This document shows positions 1 to 8,086 of a DNA stretch of 48,841 nt, piece by piece. Below the pieces are notes generated by a model. That model was not told the DNA's origin. It searched no databases and worked only from the letters and a program-made list of their open reading frames with translations. The stretch is from Streptomyces sp. AcH 505 (GTDB taxonomy: Bacteria; Actinomycetota; Actinomycetes; Streptomycetales; Streptomycetaceae). Where the stretch lies: the NCBI RefSeq assembly GCF_000818175.1, contig NZ_JTIY01000002.1:93272-142112 (forward strand). The letters are read 5' to 3'. Position 1 is the first letter of the stretch. Every line of letters begins with the position of its first letter. The translations under genes and the position numbers were made by a program.

Positions 1-1095
1 GTCCGCCGCCGTCGGGCCGTCCGCCGCCGGCCCGTCCGCCGTCGGAGGTCCGAAGGACGCACCGGTGAACGGGTTGGTGACCTCGATGCCGAGCGCCACC
101 CCCGTCACCTCGACACACACCCGCACTTGCGCCGCCCCTGCCGCGTGCCGCAGCACATTCGTCAGCGCCTCCTGGAGGATCCGGTAACCCTCCCGCGAGA
201 CCGGTGCGGGCACCCGCTCCAGCGGCCCGGTGACGGTGGCCTCCACCAGCGCCCCCGAGGCGCGCGCCGAGTCCAGCAGCCGGGCGGCATCGACGAGCGT
301 CGGCCGCTGCGAGGCGGGCCGCGCCGACTCCCGCAGCACCAGAAGCACCCGCTCCAGATCCTCCAGGGCCGCCCGGCCCGTCTCCTCGATCGTGCCGAGC
401 GCACGGTCGGTGAACGCGGCGTCGCCCGCCGCCCTGGCCGCCCCCGCCTGGAGCACGGCGACGGTGAGCGCGTGGCCGATCGAGTCGTGCAGCTCACGGG
501 CGATCCTGGTGCGCTCGAGCAGCTGCTCCGTACGCTCCTCCAGCGCCGCGAGCCGTTCGGCCGGCGAAGGCCCCAGCAGCCGCCTGGCGACCGCGGCTGC
601 CAGCCGCCCGATCGCCACCACCCCCACGGCCGCGACGACGAGCGGTACGGGCGCGAGCACCGCGCACCACACCCGCGGCGCCGTCCCCGACAGCACCGGC
701 AGCATGGGCGGCGTGTGCCCGGCGGCCCGCGCGATCAGATCGACGCCGAGCAGCGGCAGCCAGACGACACACCCCAGCATCAGCACCGACAGCACCGAGC
801 GTGCCTCCAGCCAGAGCACCGTCCGCCACCGGTCGGCCCAGGTCGCCGATGCCCCGGCCGAGATGACCGGATCAGGACCGCTCCGCTCACGCGGCGTGAG
901 GAGCAACTGGGCCTGTACGCCCTCCGCCAGCCGCATCCCCGGCAGCAGCCCGATCGGTACGAGGAACAGCAGCGGGACGTACGGATGATTCGGATCGACG
1001 AACATCCAGACCGCGAGGAGGGCGAGCGGGATGCCCAGATGCAGGACGCGCGTGTACGTCACCGTGCGGGCCAGCGGTCCCAGGAGTCGGCGCAT
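1..1095 (-). CDS. Two-component sensor histidine kinase (HisKA_3 type), 3'-truncated by the window
   Basis: The first 365 residues are present and the C-terminus runs off the left edge. The ATG at 1095 opens MRRLLGPLARTVTY. About four hydrophobic segments follow (roughly residues 18-52 and 100-165), so it is membrane-bound. The phosphoacceptor motif is RELHDSIGHAL with His203, the HisKA_3/NarL-family dimerisation box. The start of the ATPase domain follows, with the N-box EALTNVLRHA near residue 315; the G-boxes lie outside the window. Histidine kinases of this class pair with LuxR-type response regulators, and one would be expected just beyond the left edge. It is divergent from an ABC-2 transporter across 107 bp, a common arrangement for drug- or peptide-sensing systems. 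The signal is unknown. Confidence 0.93.
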   Translation of the reverse strand, partial: MRRLLGPLARTVTYTRVLHLGIPLALLAVWMFVDPNHPYVPLLFLVPIGLLPGMRLAEGVQAQLLLTPRERSGPDPVISAGASATWADRWRTVLWLEARSVLSVLMLGCVVWLPLLGVDLIARAAGHTPPMLPVLSGTAPRVWCAVLAPVPLVVAAVGVVAIGRLAAAVARRLLGPSPAERLAALEERTEQLLERTRIARELHDSIGHALTVAVLQAGAARAAGDAAFTDRALGTIEETGRAALEDLERVLLVLRESARPASQRPTLVDAARLLDSARASGALVEATVTGPLERVPAPVSREGYRILQEALTNVLRHAAGAAQVRVCVEVTGVALGIEVTNPFTGASFGPPTADGPAADGPTAAD

Positions 1096-1129
1096 GCCCC
1101 CATCGTGCCAGCGGCGGCGCCGTGCGAGC

Positions 1130-1169
1130 CTCCCCCGGCCGGGGGAGACGGTCTCCACCGGCGGGGGAG
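1130..1169. promoter_or_regulatory. Nested palindromes between histidine kinase and ABC transporter
   Basis: An 18-bp perfect palindrome CTCCCCCGGCCGGGGGAG lies at 1130-1147. A second palindrome, GGAGAC-G-GTCTCC, overlaps it at 1144-1156. The heptamer GGGGGAG at 1141-1147 recurs at 1163-1169, an offset of 22 bp or two helical turns. The position in a divergent promoter suggests an operator for the cognate response regulator; that is inference. GC-rich palindromes also arise by chance in such DNA. Confidence 0.4.
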
Positions 1170-1202
1170 GGCAGGGCCCGGCGCGGCGGCCAGGCTGAGG
1201 CC

Positions 1203-2135
1203 ATGACCAGCATCGACATCCAGCAACTCACCAAGGAGTACGGGGCGGTCCGCGCCGTCGACCGGCTCACGTTCCAGGTGAAACCCGGCCGGGTCACCGG
1301 CTTCCTCGGCCCCAACGGCGCCGGGAAGTCCACCACCATGCGGCTGGTGCTCGGCCTCGACCGGCCGACGTCCGGGAGCGCCACCGTCGGCGGCCAGCAG
1401 TACGCGCGGCTCGCCGAACCGCTGCGCGAGGTCGGGTCGTTGCTGGACGCGGGAGCCGCCCTGGGCGCGCGCACCGCACGGGCGCACCTGCGGATACTCG
1501 CGGCGAGCAATCGCATCCCCGCCCGGCGGGTGGACGACGTGCTCGAAGAGGTGGGCATCGCGTCCGTCGCGGGGCGGCGCGTCAGGACGTACTCGCTCGG
1601 TATGCGCCAGCGGCTCGGCATGGCGGCGGCGCTGCTCGGCGACCCGCCGGTGCTGATGCTGGACGAGCCGTCCAACGGCCTGGACGCCGAGGGCATGCGC
1701 TGGATCAGGGAACTGCTGCGCCGGCTGGCGGACGAGGGCAGAACGGTACTGGTCGCCAGCCATCTCATGAACGAGACGGCGTCCTACGCCGACCATCTCG
1801 TGGTCCTGGGAAGCGGCGGACTCCTCGCCGACACCCCGCTGCGGGAGTTCATCGACGCACGGGTACGCCCGCGCGTCAGACTGCGCACCACCGAGGGCGC
1901 CCGGCTGCGCACCCTGCTGCGGGCGAAGGGCTTCTCGCCCGTCGAGGACGACGACGGCGGCTGGACCGTCGAGGGCGCCCGGGTGGTGGAGATCGGACCG
2001 CTCGCAGCCCGCGCAGGCATCCCCATCCTGCAACTCGCCGACGAGGTCGGCACGCTGGAACAGGCCTATCTGCACCTCACCGAGGACGTGGCGCAGTACA
2101 CGTCCGCCACCGCTCCCCACCCGCAGGAGGCCTGA
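1203..2135 (+). CDS. ABC transporter ATP-binding protein (ABC-2 type, drug/antibiotic exporter class)
   Basis: 310 residues, starting MTSIDIQQLTKEYG. The Walker A is GPNGAGKST (about residues 36-44). The signature is YSLGMRQR, the degenerate form usual for ABC-2 exporters. The Walker B with catalytic Glu is VLMLDEPSNGLD, and the switch His is in VASHLMNE. The last 90 or so residues form the accessory C-terminal domain typical of DrrA/CcmA-like ATPases. The ATG lies 3 bp before the permease ATG's upstream gap, so the pair is probably translationally linked. It should power export by the permease at 2139. Substrate is not readable. The divergent histidine kinase may control it. Confidence 0.94.
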   Translation: MTSIDIQQLTKEYGAVRAVDRLTFQVKPGRVTGFLGPNGAGKSTTMRLVLGLDRPTSGSATVGGQQYARLAEPLREVGSLLDAGAALGARTARAHLRILAASNRIPARRVDDVLEEVGIASVAGRRVRTYSLGMRQRLGMAAALLGDPPVLMLDEPSNGLDAEGMRWIRELLRRLADEGRTVLVASHLMNETASYADHLVVLGSGGLLADTPLREFIDARVRPRVRLRTTEGARLRTLLRAKGFSPVEDDDGGWTVEGARVVEIGPLAARAGIPILQLADEVGTLEQAYLHLTEDVAQYTSATAPHPQEA

Positions 2136-2138
2136 GCC

Positions 2139-2885
2139 ATGTCACTCCCCGCAGCCGCCCACGCCGAATGGCTCAAGGTCCGCTCCCTGTGGGTCCTGCC
2201 CTCCTCGCTGACCGGTGCCTTCCTGGTGACGACGGTCTTCTCCCTGCTGATCTGCGGCACGCTCGGCCCCGACGACATCGCGGGCGCCGACTTCGACCCG
2301 CTGCTCCTGTCGTATGCCGGCCTGAGCTTCGGCCAGCTCGCCGCCATCGTCTTCGGCGCGGTCGCCATGGCGTCCGAGTACCGCGGCGGCGCCATCCAGG
2401 TCTCGCTGGCCGCCGTACCGGACAGACGCGCCTTCTACACGGCGAAGCTTGCCGTCGTCGCCGTACTGGCCCTCGCCGTCGGGCTCGTCACGGGCCTCGC
2501 CTGCTTCGTCGGCGGACAGGCCCTGATCGGGACGGCGTTCGGCATCGGCCTCGGCGACCAGGCGGCGCCGCGCGCGATCCTCGGCTGCGGCCTGTACCTC
2601 ACCTGCGTCTCGCTGCTGGCGGCAGGTGTCGCCGCGGTGCTGCGCAGTGTGGCGGGGACGCTGAGCGTGCTCGTACCGGTGTTCCTGCTGCTGCCCTTCG
2701 TCCTCGGGGACGTGTCCGGCAACGGAAAGGTGGCGGACTTCTTTCCCGGCCAGGCGGGACAGCGGATGCTCGTGCTGGACCCGGCAGGAACGCCCGGCGC
2801 CTGGACCGGACTTGCCGTGCTGATCGGCTGGACGGCCGCCGCCGTACTGGCGGGCGGACTCGCGCTGCGCCGCCGCGACGCCTGA
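2139..2885 (+). CDS. ABC transporter permease (ABC-2 type)
   Basis: 248 residues starting MSLPAAAHAEWLKVRS, with the E-W-x-K-x-R-S amphipathic N-terminus found in many actinobacterial ABC-2 permeases. There are about six membrane segments (around residues 20-40, 60-80, 100-125, 145-165, 170-190 and 220-242). It starts 3 bp after the ATPase stop codon, so the two genes form one operon. Together they would make a homodimeric-ATPase exporter. Nothing in the sequence identifies the substrate. Confidence 0.9.
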   Translation: MSLPAAAHAEWLKVRSLWVLPSSLTGAFLVTTVFSLLICGTLGPDDIAGADFDPLLLSYAGLSFGQLAAIVFGAVAMASEYRGGAIQVSLAAVPDRRAFYTAKLAVVAVLALAVGLVTGLACFVGGQALIGTAFGIGLGDQAAPRAILGCGLYLTCVSLLAAGVAAVLRSVAGTLSVLVPVFLLLPFVLGDVSGNGKVADFFPGQAGQRMLVLDPAGTPGAWTGLAVLIGWTAAAVLAGGLALRRRDA

Positions 2886-2925
2886 CGGGAAGCCAACTGT
2901 CGGCGCGGGCGGGTTTACTGGAGGC

Positions 2926-3363
2926 ATGGACATCGCCCGGCAACTCGCCCTCGTGGAGCTGCTGCGCACCCGGGACTTCCCCGCGGAGCGCGGCGGCTCA
3001 GGGACGGTCACCGGCGGCCCCGGCTACCACCTGGCCGCGCTCAGCACCAGCGAGGAGTTCTGGGACGACGACGGCAGCGGCAGCGGCCCGGCGGCCGAGC
3101 AGTACGAGGCGCTGGGCGAGGCGCTGGCCGGCCGCCTGGACGCGCGCTGGGGCCCCGCGCAGCGGTTCAGCCTGTGGAGCATGCGGGCCAGAGGCATGGC
3201 GGGCGAGGAACTGCCCGAGCCCTGGTACGAGCTGAGCGCGGCGGTCGATTCGCTGTGGATCTGGCGGACGGAGAACCGCTGGACGGCGATAGGCGTGGCC
3301 CATCGGGGTGCGGAGTTGCCGTACCAACTGATGGCCCTGATAACGGAAACGGACCCGCCCTAG
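2926..3363 (+). CDS. Hypothetical protein, 145 aa
   Basis: The ATG at 2926 follows the purine-rich GGAGG at 2919-2923, which fixes the start. The product is soluble and acidic, rich in Trp (LWSM, WYEL, LWIWRTENRW), with no signal peptide or membrane segment. I do not recognise a family. The codon pattern is typical of the host and the antisense frames look like shadows. It lies 40 bp after the ABC permease and could be cotranscribed with it. Confidence 0.7.
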   Translation: MDIARQLALVELLRTRDFPAERGGSGTVTGGPGYHLAALSTSEEFWDDDGSGSGPAAEQYEALGEALAGRLDARWGPAQRFSLWSMRARGMAGEELPEPWYELSAAVDSLWIWRTENRWTAIGVAHRGAELPYQLMALITETDPP

Positions 3364-3446
3364 CCCCCGAACACCTCCCTGACCTGTGACAACGCATCCT
3401 CCAGGCAGGCGAGTTGGTGCGTGAGGGGAGGTAGGCCGGCCAATTG

Positions 3447-3492
3447 GAACGTTCTAAACTCTTGACGTGGCTCTGGCGCGGCAGTCACGATC
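3447..3492 (+). promoter_or_regulatory. Possible promoter/operator upstream of secreted protein
   Basis: The 220-bp gap 3364-3584 holds an 8-bp palindrome GAACGTTC (3447-3454) followed by a TTGACG hexamer (3462-3467), a good match to a -35 box. The best -10 candidate (CACGAT, 3487-3492) is weak and widely spaced. I offer it as a tentative promoter for the gene at 3585. Confidence 0.25.
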
Positions 3493-3584
3493 GTCCGGTG
3501 ACCGAGGCGCGCGTGCGTGCCGCGGCGCTTCGCGGTCCCCCCATGTTCCGTCGTGATCCGCCCCCACGAAAGGCCGGTACCCCC

Positions 3585-4130
3585 GTGTCCCCCCACTCCC
3601 TCCGGCGCCGAACCGGCGCGGTCCTCGCGGCGTTCGGCGTCGCGGCCCTCTCACTCGCGATGGGCGCGGGATCGGCCCAGGCGGCCGCGCCGGCCGCGCC
3701 GACGGCAGCCTCCGCACCGGCCGACGCGGGCAGCGCCTTCGTCACGTTCACCAACAACAACGACGGCGGGGTGTACACCTGCGAGGTCACCATGCCCTCC
3801 GGCATCGGTTACCCCCCGACCCAGCCCCACCAGCTCTCCTGGCGGTCGGTCATCGTGTGCGGCGTCGTCGTGCGCATGTACGGGGTCAGCGCCTCGTACG
3901 TGTGGGGCAGCGACATCGCGTACTACCCGGGCAGCACCTACGACATCACCGGCACCATCGCCGAGACGGTCGGCCGGGTGAACGTGCCGCCGGGCGCGTG
4001 GGGCCTGAACAGCAACGTCATCATCTTCACCCCGGCCGGCTACACGGCAACCCCGGGCAGCGGCTGCGCGACCGTGGCCGCCGACCAGACGAAGTGCACC
4101 GCCACCGCAGGCCCGATCATGGTCAGCTAG
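3585..4130 (+). CDS. Small secreted protein of unknown function
   Basis: 181 residues from the GTG at 3585, preceded by GAAAGG about 10 bp upstream. A Sec signal peptide is evident: RRR near the N-terminus, a hydrophobic core (AVLAAFGVAALSLAMGAG), and the cleavage motif AQA before AAPAAP. The mature part has four Cys (YTCEV, IVCGV, GCATV, TKCTA), consistent with two disulphides. It is rich in Tyr, Gly, Thr and Asn, which suggests a beta-rich extracellular protein. I do not recognise a family. It is convergent with mug across a strong hairpin. Confidence 0.8.
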   Translation: MSPHSLRRRTGAVLAAFGVAALSLAMGAGSAQAAAPAAPTAASAPADAGSAFVTFTNNNDGGVYTCEVTMPSGIGYPPTQPHQLSWRSVIVCGVVVRMYGVSASYVWGSDIAYYPGSTYDITGTIAETVGRVNVPPGAWGLNSNVIIFTPAGYTATPGSGCATVAADQTKCTATAGPIMVS

Positions 4131-4162
4131 CGAAGGAACACCGGCCCCGCGTCGGACGCATG

Positions 4163-4193
4163 GCGCCGTCCCGCCCCTGCGGGCGGACGGCGC
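4163..4193. terminator. Bidirectional hairpin terminator between secreted protein gene and mug
   Basis: The left arm, GCGCCGTCCCGCCC (4163-4176), pairs with GGGCGGACGGCGC (4181-4193) with one bulged C and a CTGC loop. It touches the mug stop codon. There is no T-run, as is usual for Streptomyces terminators. Confidence 0.7.
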
Positions 4194-4750
4194 TATGTGG
4201 CGGCCGGGCCCTCGTCCCCCTCGGCCGCCGCGCGCAGCCGGCCGAACTCCTCCGCCATCGTCTGCGCCGTCCAGTGCGCGTTGAGTCCGCTCGGATTCGG
4301 CAGGGCCCAGACGCGGGTCGCGCCGATCGTCCGCTCCTGCGGGCCTATCCGCGCCTTCCTGTCGGCGAAGGCCACCCGGTACGCGGTGACGCCGACCACC
4401 GCGAGCCAGCGCGGTCGCAGCCGCTCCACCTTCGCCGTGAGGATCGCGCCGCCCTCGCGGAACTCCTCGTCGCTCAACTCGTCGGCGCGCGCCGTGGCCC
4501 GCGCCACGACGTTGGTGATGCCCAGCCGGTGCGTCAGCAGCTCCTGCTCCTCGGCCGGCTTCAACTGGCGCGGTGTGAAGCCGGAAAGATGCAGCACCGG
4601 CCAGAACCGGTTGCCGGGGCGGGCGAAGTGATGACCCGTCGCCGCCGACATCAGACCCGGGTTGATACCGCAGAAGAGCACCCGCAGCCCCGGCCCCGCC
4701 ACGTCGGGCACGAGCCGGTCGCGGGCCGCGTCCAGTTCCTCGGGGCGCAT
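4193..4750 (-). CDS. mug: G/U mismatch-specific uracil-DNA glycosylase (Mug/TDG family)
   Basis: 185 residues starting MRPEELDAARDRLVPDVAGP. Mug excises uracil or thymine opposite guanine in base-excision repair. The active-site block GINPGLMSAATGHHFA (about residues 28-43) carries the family Asn in GINPG, followed by PGNRFWPVLHLSGF. The later block ALPNPSGLNAHW matches the second conserved motif (NPSGxN) that inserts into the helix. Length is normal for the family. It starts 1 bp after the purB stop codon, so the two are probably cotranscribed. Confidence 0.95.
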   Translation of the reverse strand: MRPEELDAARDRLVPDVAGPGLRVLFCGINPGLMSAATGHHFARPGNRFWPVLHLSGFTPRQLKPAEEQELLTHRLGITNVVARATARADELSDEEFREGGAILTAKVERLRPRWLAVVGVTAYRVAFADRKARIGPQERTIGATRVWALPNPSGLNAHWTAQTMAEEFGRLRAAAEGDEGPAAT

Positions 4751-4751
4751 C

Positions 4752-6191
4752 TCAGAGGATCGATCCGGGGGTGTACCCGGCGGCCTCCGGACGCTGCTTC
4801 ACGATCTCCTCGATCCGGGCGACCACGGCGCCGATCTGGTCCTCCGCCGCGCCCGTGAACGACAGCTTGTCGGCCATCAGCGCGTCGAGCCGGGCCCGGT
4901 CCAGCGGGATCCGGTCGTCCGCCGCCAGCCGGTCGAGCAGTTCGTTGCGCTCGGCGCCCTGCTCCCGCATGGCCAGCGCCGACGCCACCGCGTGCTCCTT
5001 GATGACCTCGTGCGCCGCCTCCCGGCCGACGCCCTCCCGTACGGCTGCCATCAGCACCTTCGTCGTCGCCAGGAACGGCAGGTAGCGGTCCAGCTCACGT
5101 GCGACCACGGCGGGGAACGCGCCGAACTCGTCCAGCACCGTCAGGAACGTCTCCAGCAGCCCGTCGAACGCGAAGAACGCGTCGGGCAGCGCCACCCTGC
5201 GCACCACCGAGCACGACACGTCGCCCTCGTTCCACTGGTCGCCCGCCAGCTCACCGGTCATCGACGCGTAGCCGCGCAGGATCACCATCAGCCCGTTGAC
5301 CCGCTCGCAGGACCGGGTGTTCATCTTGTGCGGCATCGCGGACGAGCCGACCTGGCCCGGCTTGAAGCCCTCGGTGACCAGTTCGTGCCCGGCCATCAGC
5401 CGGATCGTCTTCGCCACCGACGACGGCGCCGCCGCGAGCTGCACCAGCGCGGTCACCACGTCGTAGTCGAGCGAGCGCGGGTAGACCTGGCCCACCGAGG
5501 TGAAGGCGTGCGCGAAGCCCAGATGTCCGGCGATCCGGCCCTCCAGGTCAGCCAGCTTCGCCGCGTCACCGCCCAGCAGGTCCAGCATGTCCTGCGACGT
5601 GCCGACCGGGCCCTTGATCCCGCGCAGCGGGTAGCGCTCCAGCAGGTCCTCAAGACGGCCGTACGCGACCAGCAGCTCGTCGGCGGCCGTCGCGAACCGC
5701 TTGCCCAGGGTGGTGGCCTGCGCCGCCACGTTGTGCGAACGGCCGGCGATCACCAGCGGTCCGTACTCCCCGGCCAGCTTGCCCAGCCGGGCCAGCACGG
5801 CGACCGTACGCTCCCGCATGAGTTCGAGCGACAGCCGGATCTGGAGCTGCTCGACGTTCTCCGTGAGATCCCGCGACGTCATGCCCTTGTGCACCTGCTC
5901 ATGGCCGGCGAGGGCGTTGAACTCCTCGATCCGGGCCTTCACATCGTGCCGGGTGACCTTCTCGCGCTCCGCGATCGACGCCAGGTCGACCTGCTCGACC
6001 ACCCGCTCGTAGTCGGCGACGGCCGTCTCCGGCACCTCGATCCCGAGGTCCCGCTGCGCGCGCAGCACGGCCAGCCACAGCCGGCGCTCCAGCTTCACCT
6101 TGTGCTCGGGGGACCACAGCACGGCCAGCTCCGCCGAGGCGTAGCGGCCGGCAAGGACATTGGGGATACGGGGCTTCGACACGGGAGTCAC
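4752..6191 (-). CDS. purB: Adenylosuccinate lyase
   Basis: 479 residues. It cleaves SAICAR to AICAR and adenylosuccinate to AMP, both with fumarate release, in purine synthesis. The fumarase/aspartase-superfamily signature SSAMPHKMNTRSCE is present (the mobile catalytic Ser loop), as are TSRDLTENVEQ and the GRSHNVAAQ block with the catalytic His. The GTG at 6191 is used here; a second in-frame GTG lies three codons on (6182), so the exact start is uncertain by a few residues. It forms a likely two-gene unit with mug. Confidence 0.96.
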   Translation of the reverse strand: MTPVSKPRIPNVLAGRYASAELAVLWSPEHKVKLERRLWLAVLRAQRDLGIEVPETAVADYERVVEQVDLASIAEREKVTRHDVKARIEEFNALAGHEQVHKGMTSRDLTENVEQLQIRLSLELMRERTVAVLARLGKLAGEYGPLVIAGRSHNVAAQATTLGKRFATAADELLVAYGRLEDLLERYPLRGIKGPVGTSQDMLDLLGGDAAKLADLEGRIAGHLGFAHAFTSVGQVYPRSLDYDVVTALVQLAAAPSSVAKTIRLMAGHELVTEGFKPGQVGSSAMPHKMNTRSCERVNGLMVILRGYASMTGELAGDQWNEGDVSCSVVRRVALPDAFFAFDGLLETFLTVLDEFGAFPAVVARELDRYLPFLATTKVLMAAVREGVGREAAHEVIKEHAVASALAMREQGAERNELLDRLAADDRIPLDRARLDALMADKLSFTGAAEDQIGAVVARIEEIVKQRPEAAGYTPGSIL

Positions 6192-6236
6192 GTAAGCGGA
6201 TTCTACTGGGGCCCGGCGGAGGACCGCGCCACGGTC

Positions 6237-7037
6237 CTACGGGGTCCCGTCGGCGGACTCCGGCGCGTACGGCTCGTAAGGCAGGAGCTCAGGGCGTTTG
6301 GGCAGCCTGCCGTCGCCCGTCGAGCGTCCGGTCAGCCTGCGCATCACCCAGGGCCCGAGATACTGCCGGGCGAACCGTACGTCGCTGCCGCGCCGCATCA
6401 GCCAGCGGGCCGGGGCCGCGGGCGGCAGCGCCGCGCGCCAGTCGTCCTCGGCGTCGAGGCCGAGCCCCTGCCAGACCGCCTCGGCGATACGCCGGTGGCC
6501 CTCGGCGGTGGGATGCAGCCGGTCCACGTCCCACAGCCGCTGGTCACCGAGGACGTTCCCGCCGTACAGGTCGACGACGAGCGCGTCGTGCCGCGCCGCC
6601 AGCTCGTCGATGTACGTGAACAGCTCCTCCATGCGCGGCCGGATACGTTCCATCACCGGACCGTTCCTGCCGGGGCTGCGCATCAGGACGAGCTGTTTGC
6701 AGGACGGCGCGAGCCGCTCGACGGCCTCTTCGAGCAGCCCGCGCACCCGTCCCATGTCGACCTTGGGCCGCAGGGTGTCGTTGAGTCCGCCGACCAGGGT
6801 CACCAGGTCCGGTGTCATCGCGGCGGCGACGTCCACCTGCTCGTCCACGATCTGTCCGATGAGCTTGCCGCGTACGGCGAGATTCGCGTACCGGAACCCC
6901 GGGTTACGGGCCGCGAGCCGGCCGGCGAGCAGATCGGCCCAGCCCCGGTACGTACCGTCGGGCAGCAGGTCGGACATGCCTTCGGTGAAGGAGTCACCGA
7001 CAGCGACGAAACTGGTGTAGTTGGCATTCATCTCCAT
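6237..7037 (-). CDS. SGNH/GDSL-type hydrolase (lipase/esterase family)
   Basis: 266 residues. Block I is VAVGDSFTEGMSD with the nucleophilic Ser16; block II Gly is in the AVRGK region; block III is GGLNDT with the oxyanion Asn; block V is DRLHPTAEGH with the catalytic Asp and His. All four SGNH residues are therefore present. No signal peptide is seen, so it is cytoplasmic. The ATG at 7037 or the one two codons later (7031) may be used. Substrate is unknown; the family includes esterases and acyl-thioesterases. Confidence 0.92.
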   Translation of the reverse strand: MEMNANYTSFVAVGDSFTEGMSDLLPDGTYRGWADLLAGRLAARNPGFRYANLAVRGKLIGQIVDEQVDVAAAMTPDLVTLVGGLNDTLRPKVDMGRVRGLLEEAVERLAPSCKQLVLMRSPGRNGPVMERIRPRMEELFTYIDELAARHDALVVDLYGGNVLGDQRLWDVDRLHPTAEGHRRIAEAVWQGLGLDAEDDWRAALPPAAPARWLMRRGSDVRFARQYLGPWVMRRLTGRSTGDGRLPKRPELLPYEPYAPESADGTP

Positions 7038-7072
7038 GGCGGCCCCGATCCTACCGTGCGGTAGGACCGGAC

Positions 7073-8086
7073 TCAGGCGTGCCGCCCCACCAGCTCCCGC
7101 AGCACGTCCTCCATGGTCACCATGCCTTCGAGCTTGCCGTCCGCGTCCAGCACGGCGGCCAGATGCGTACGGCTGCGGCGCATCGCCGTCAGGACGTCGT
7201 CCATCGGCGTCTCGTCCTTCACCCGCGCGATGGCGCGCATCCCCGTGACCGGGAACGGCACGTCACGCGGCAGCGCGTCCAGCGCGTCCTTCACATGGAG
7301 ATAGCCCAGGATCCGCCGCGAAGGGTCGACCACGGGGAAGCGCGAGAAGCCGGACGTGGCGGCCATCGCCTCCAGCTCCTCGGGGGTCACCCCCACCTCG
7401 GCCGTCACGACCCGCTCCAGCGGCAGCACCACGTCTCGGACCGGACGGCGGCCCAGCTCCAGCGCGTCGTGCAGCCGCTCGGTCGCCCGGTCGTCGAGCA
7501 GTCCCGCATGTCCCGCGTCGGTGACGAGCCGGGCCAGCTCGTCGTCGGAGAACGTCGCCGACACCTCGCTCTTGGCCTCCACCCGCAGCAGCTTCAGCAG
7601 CGTGTTGGCGAAGGCGTTGACGGTGAAGATCACCGGCCGCAGCGCCCGCGACAGGGCCACCAGGGGAGGCCCGAGCAGCAGCGCCGTACGGACGGGGCCC
7701 GCCAGCGCGACGTTCTTCGGGACCATCTCGCCCAGCAGCATGTGCAGATAGGTCGCCACGACCAGCGCGATCACGAACGAGATCGGATGCACCAGGCCGT
7801 GCGGCACCCCGACGCCGTTGAAGACCGGCTCCAGCAGATGGGCGATGGCGGGCTCGGCGACGATACCCAGCACCAGCGTGCACAGTGTGATGCCGAGCTG
7901 GGCGGCGGCGAGCAGGGCCGACACATGCTCAAGGCCCCAGATCACACTGCGCGCCCTGCGGTCGCCGTTCTCGGCCGCCGGTTCGATCTGGCTGCGGCGC
8001 ACGGAGATCAGGGAGAACTCGGCCCCGACGAAGAAGGCGTTGACGACCAGCGTCAGCAAGCCGATGATCAGCTGGATCGCGGTCAT
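7073..8086 (-). CDS. CNNM/CBS-domain membrane protein (hemolysin/CorC family), lacking the C-terminal CorC_HlyC domain
   Basis: 337 residues. The N-terminal CNNM (DUF21) domain has about four membrane segments (residues 1-160; LGITLCTLVLGIVAEPAIA and GEMVPKNVAL motifs). A CBS pair follows (about 200-335; VLPLERVVTAEV, DPSRRILGYLHVKDALD, MVTMEDVLRELVG). It stops right after the second CBS domain, whereas the upstream paralogue continues into a CorC_HlyC domain. Related proteins are linked to Mg2+/Co2+ export or tolerance; the hemolysin name is historical. Its ATG overlaps the upstream stop codon by 4 bp (ATGA), so the two are translationally coupled. Confidence 0.93.
   Translation of the reverse strand: MTAIQLIIGLLTLVVNAFFVGAEFSLISVRRSQIEPAAENGDRRARSVIWGLEHVSALLAAAQLGITLCTLVLGIVAEPAIAHLLEPVFNGVGVPHGLVHPISFVIALVVATYLHMLLGEMVPKNVALAGPVRTALLLGPPLVALSRALRPVIFTVNAFANTLLKLLRVEAKSEVSATFSDDELARLVTDAGHAGLLDDRATERLHDALELGRRPVRDVVLPLERVVTAEVGVTPEELEAMAATSGFSRFPVVDPSRRILGYLHVKDALDALPRDVPFPVTGMRAIARVKDETPMDDVLTAMRRSRTHLAAVLDADGKLEGMVTMEDVLRELVGRHA

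Noticed and set aside
4662-7064. An 800-codon open frame on the plus strand opposite purB and the SGNH hydrolase
   Set aside because: It is a shadow of GC-rich codon bias in the minus-strand genes; its product is an Arg/His/Gln/Pro-rich string without domains.
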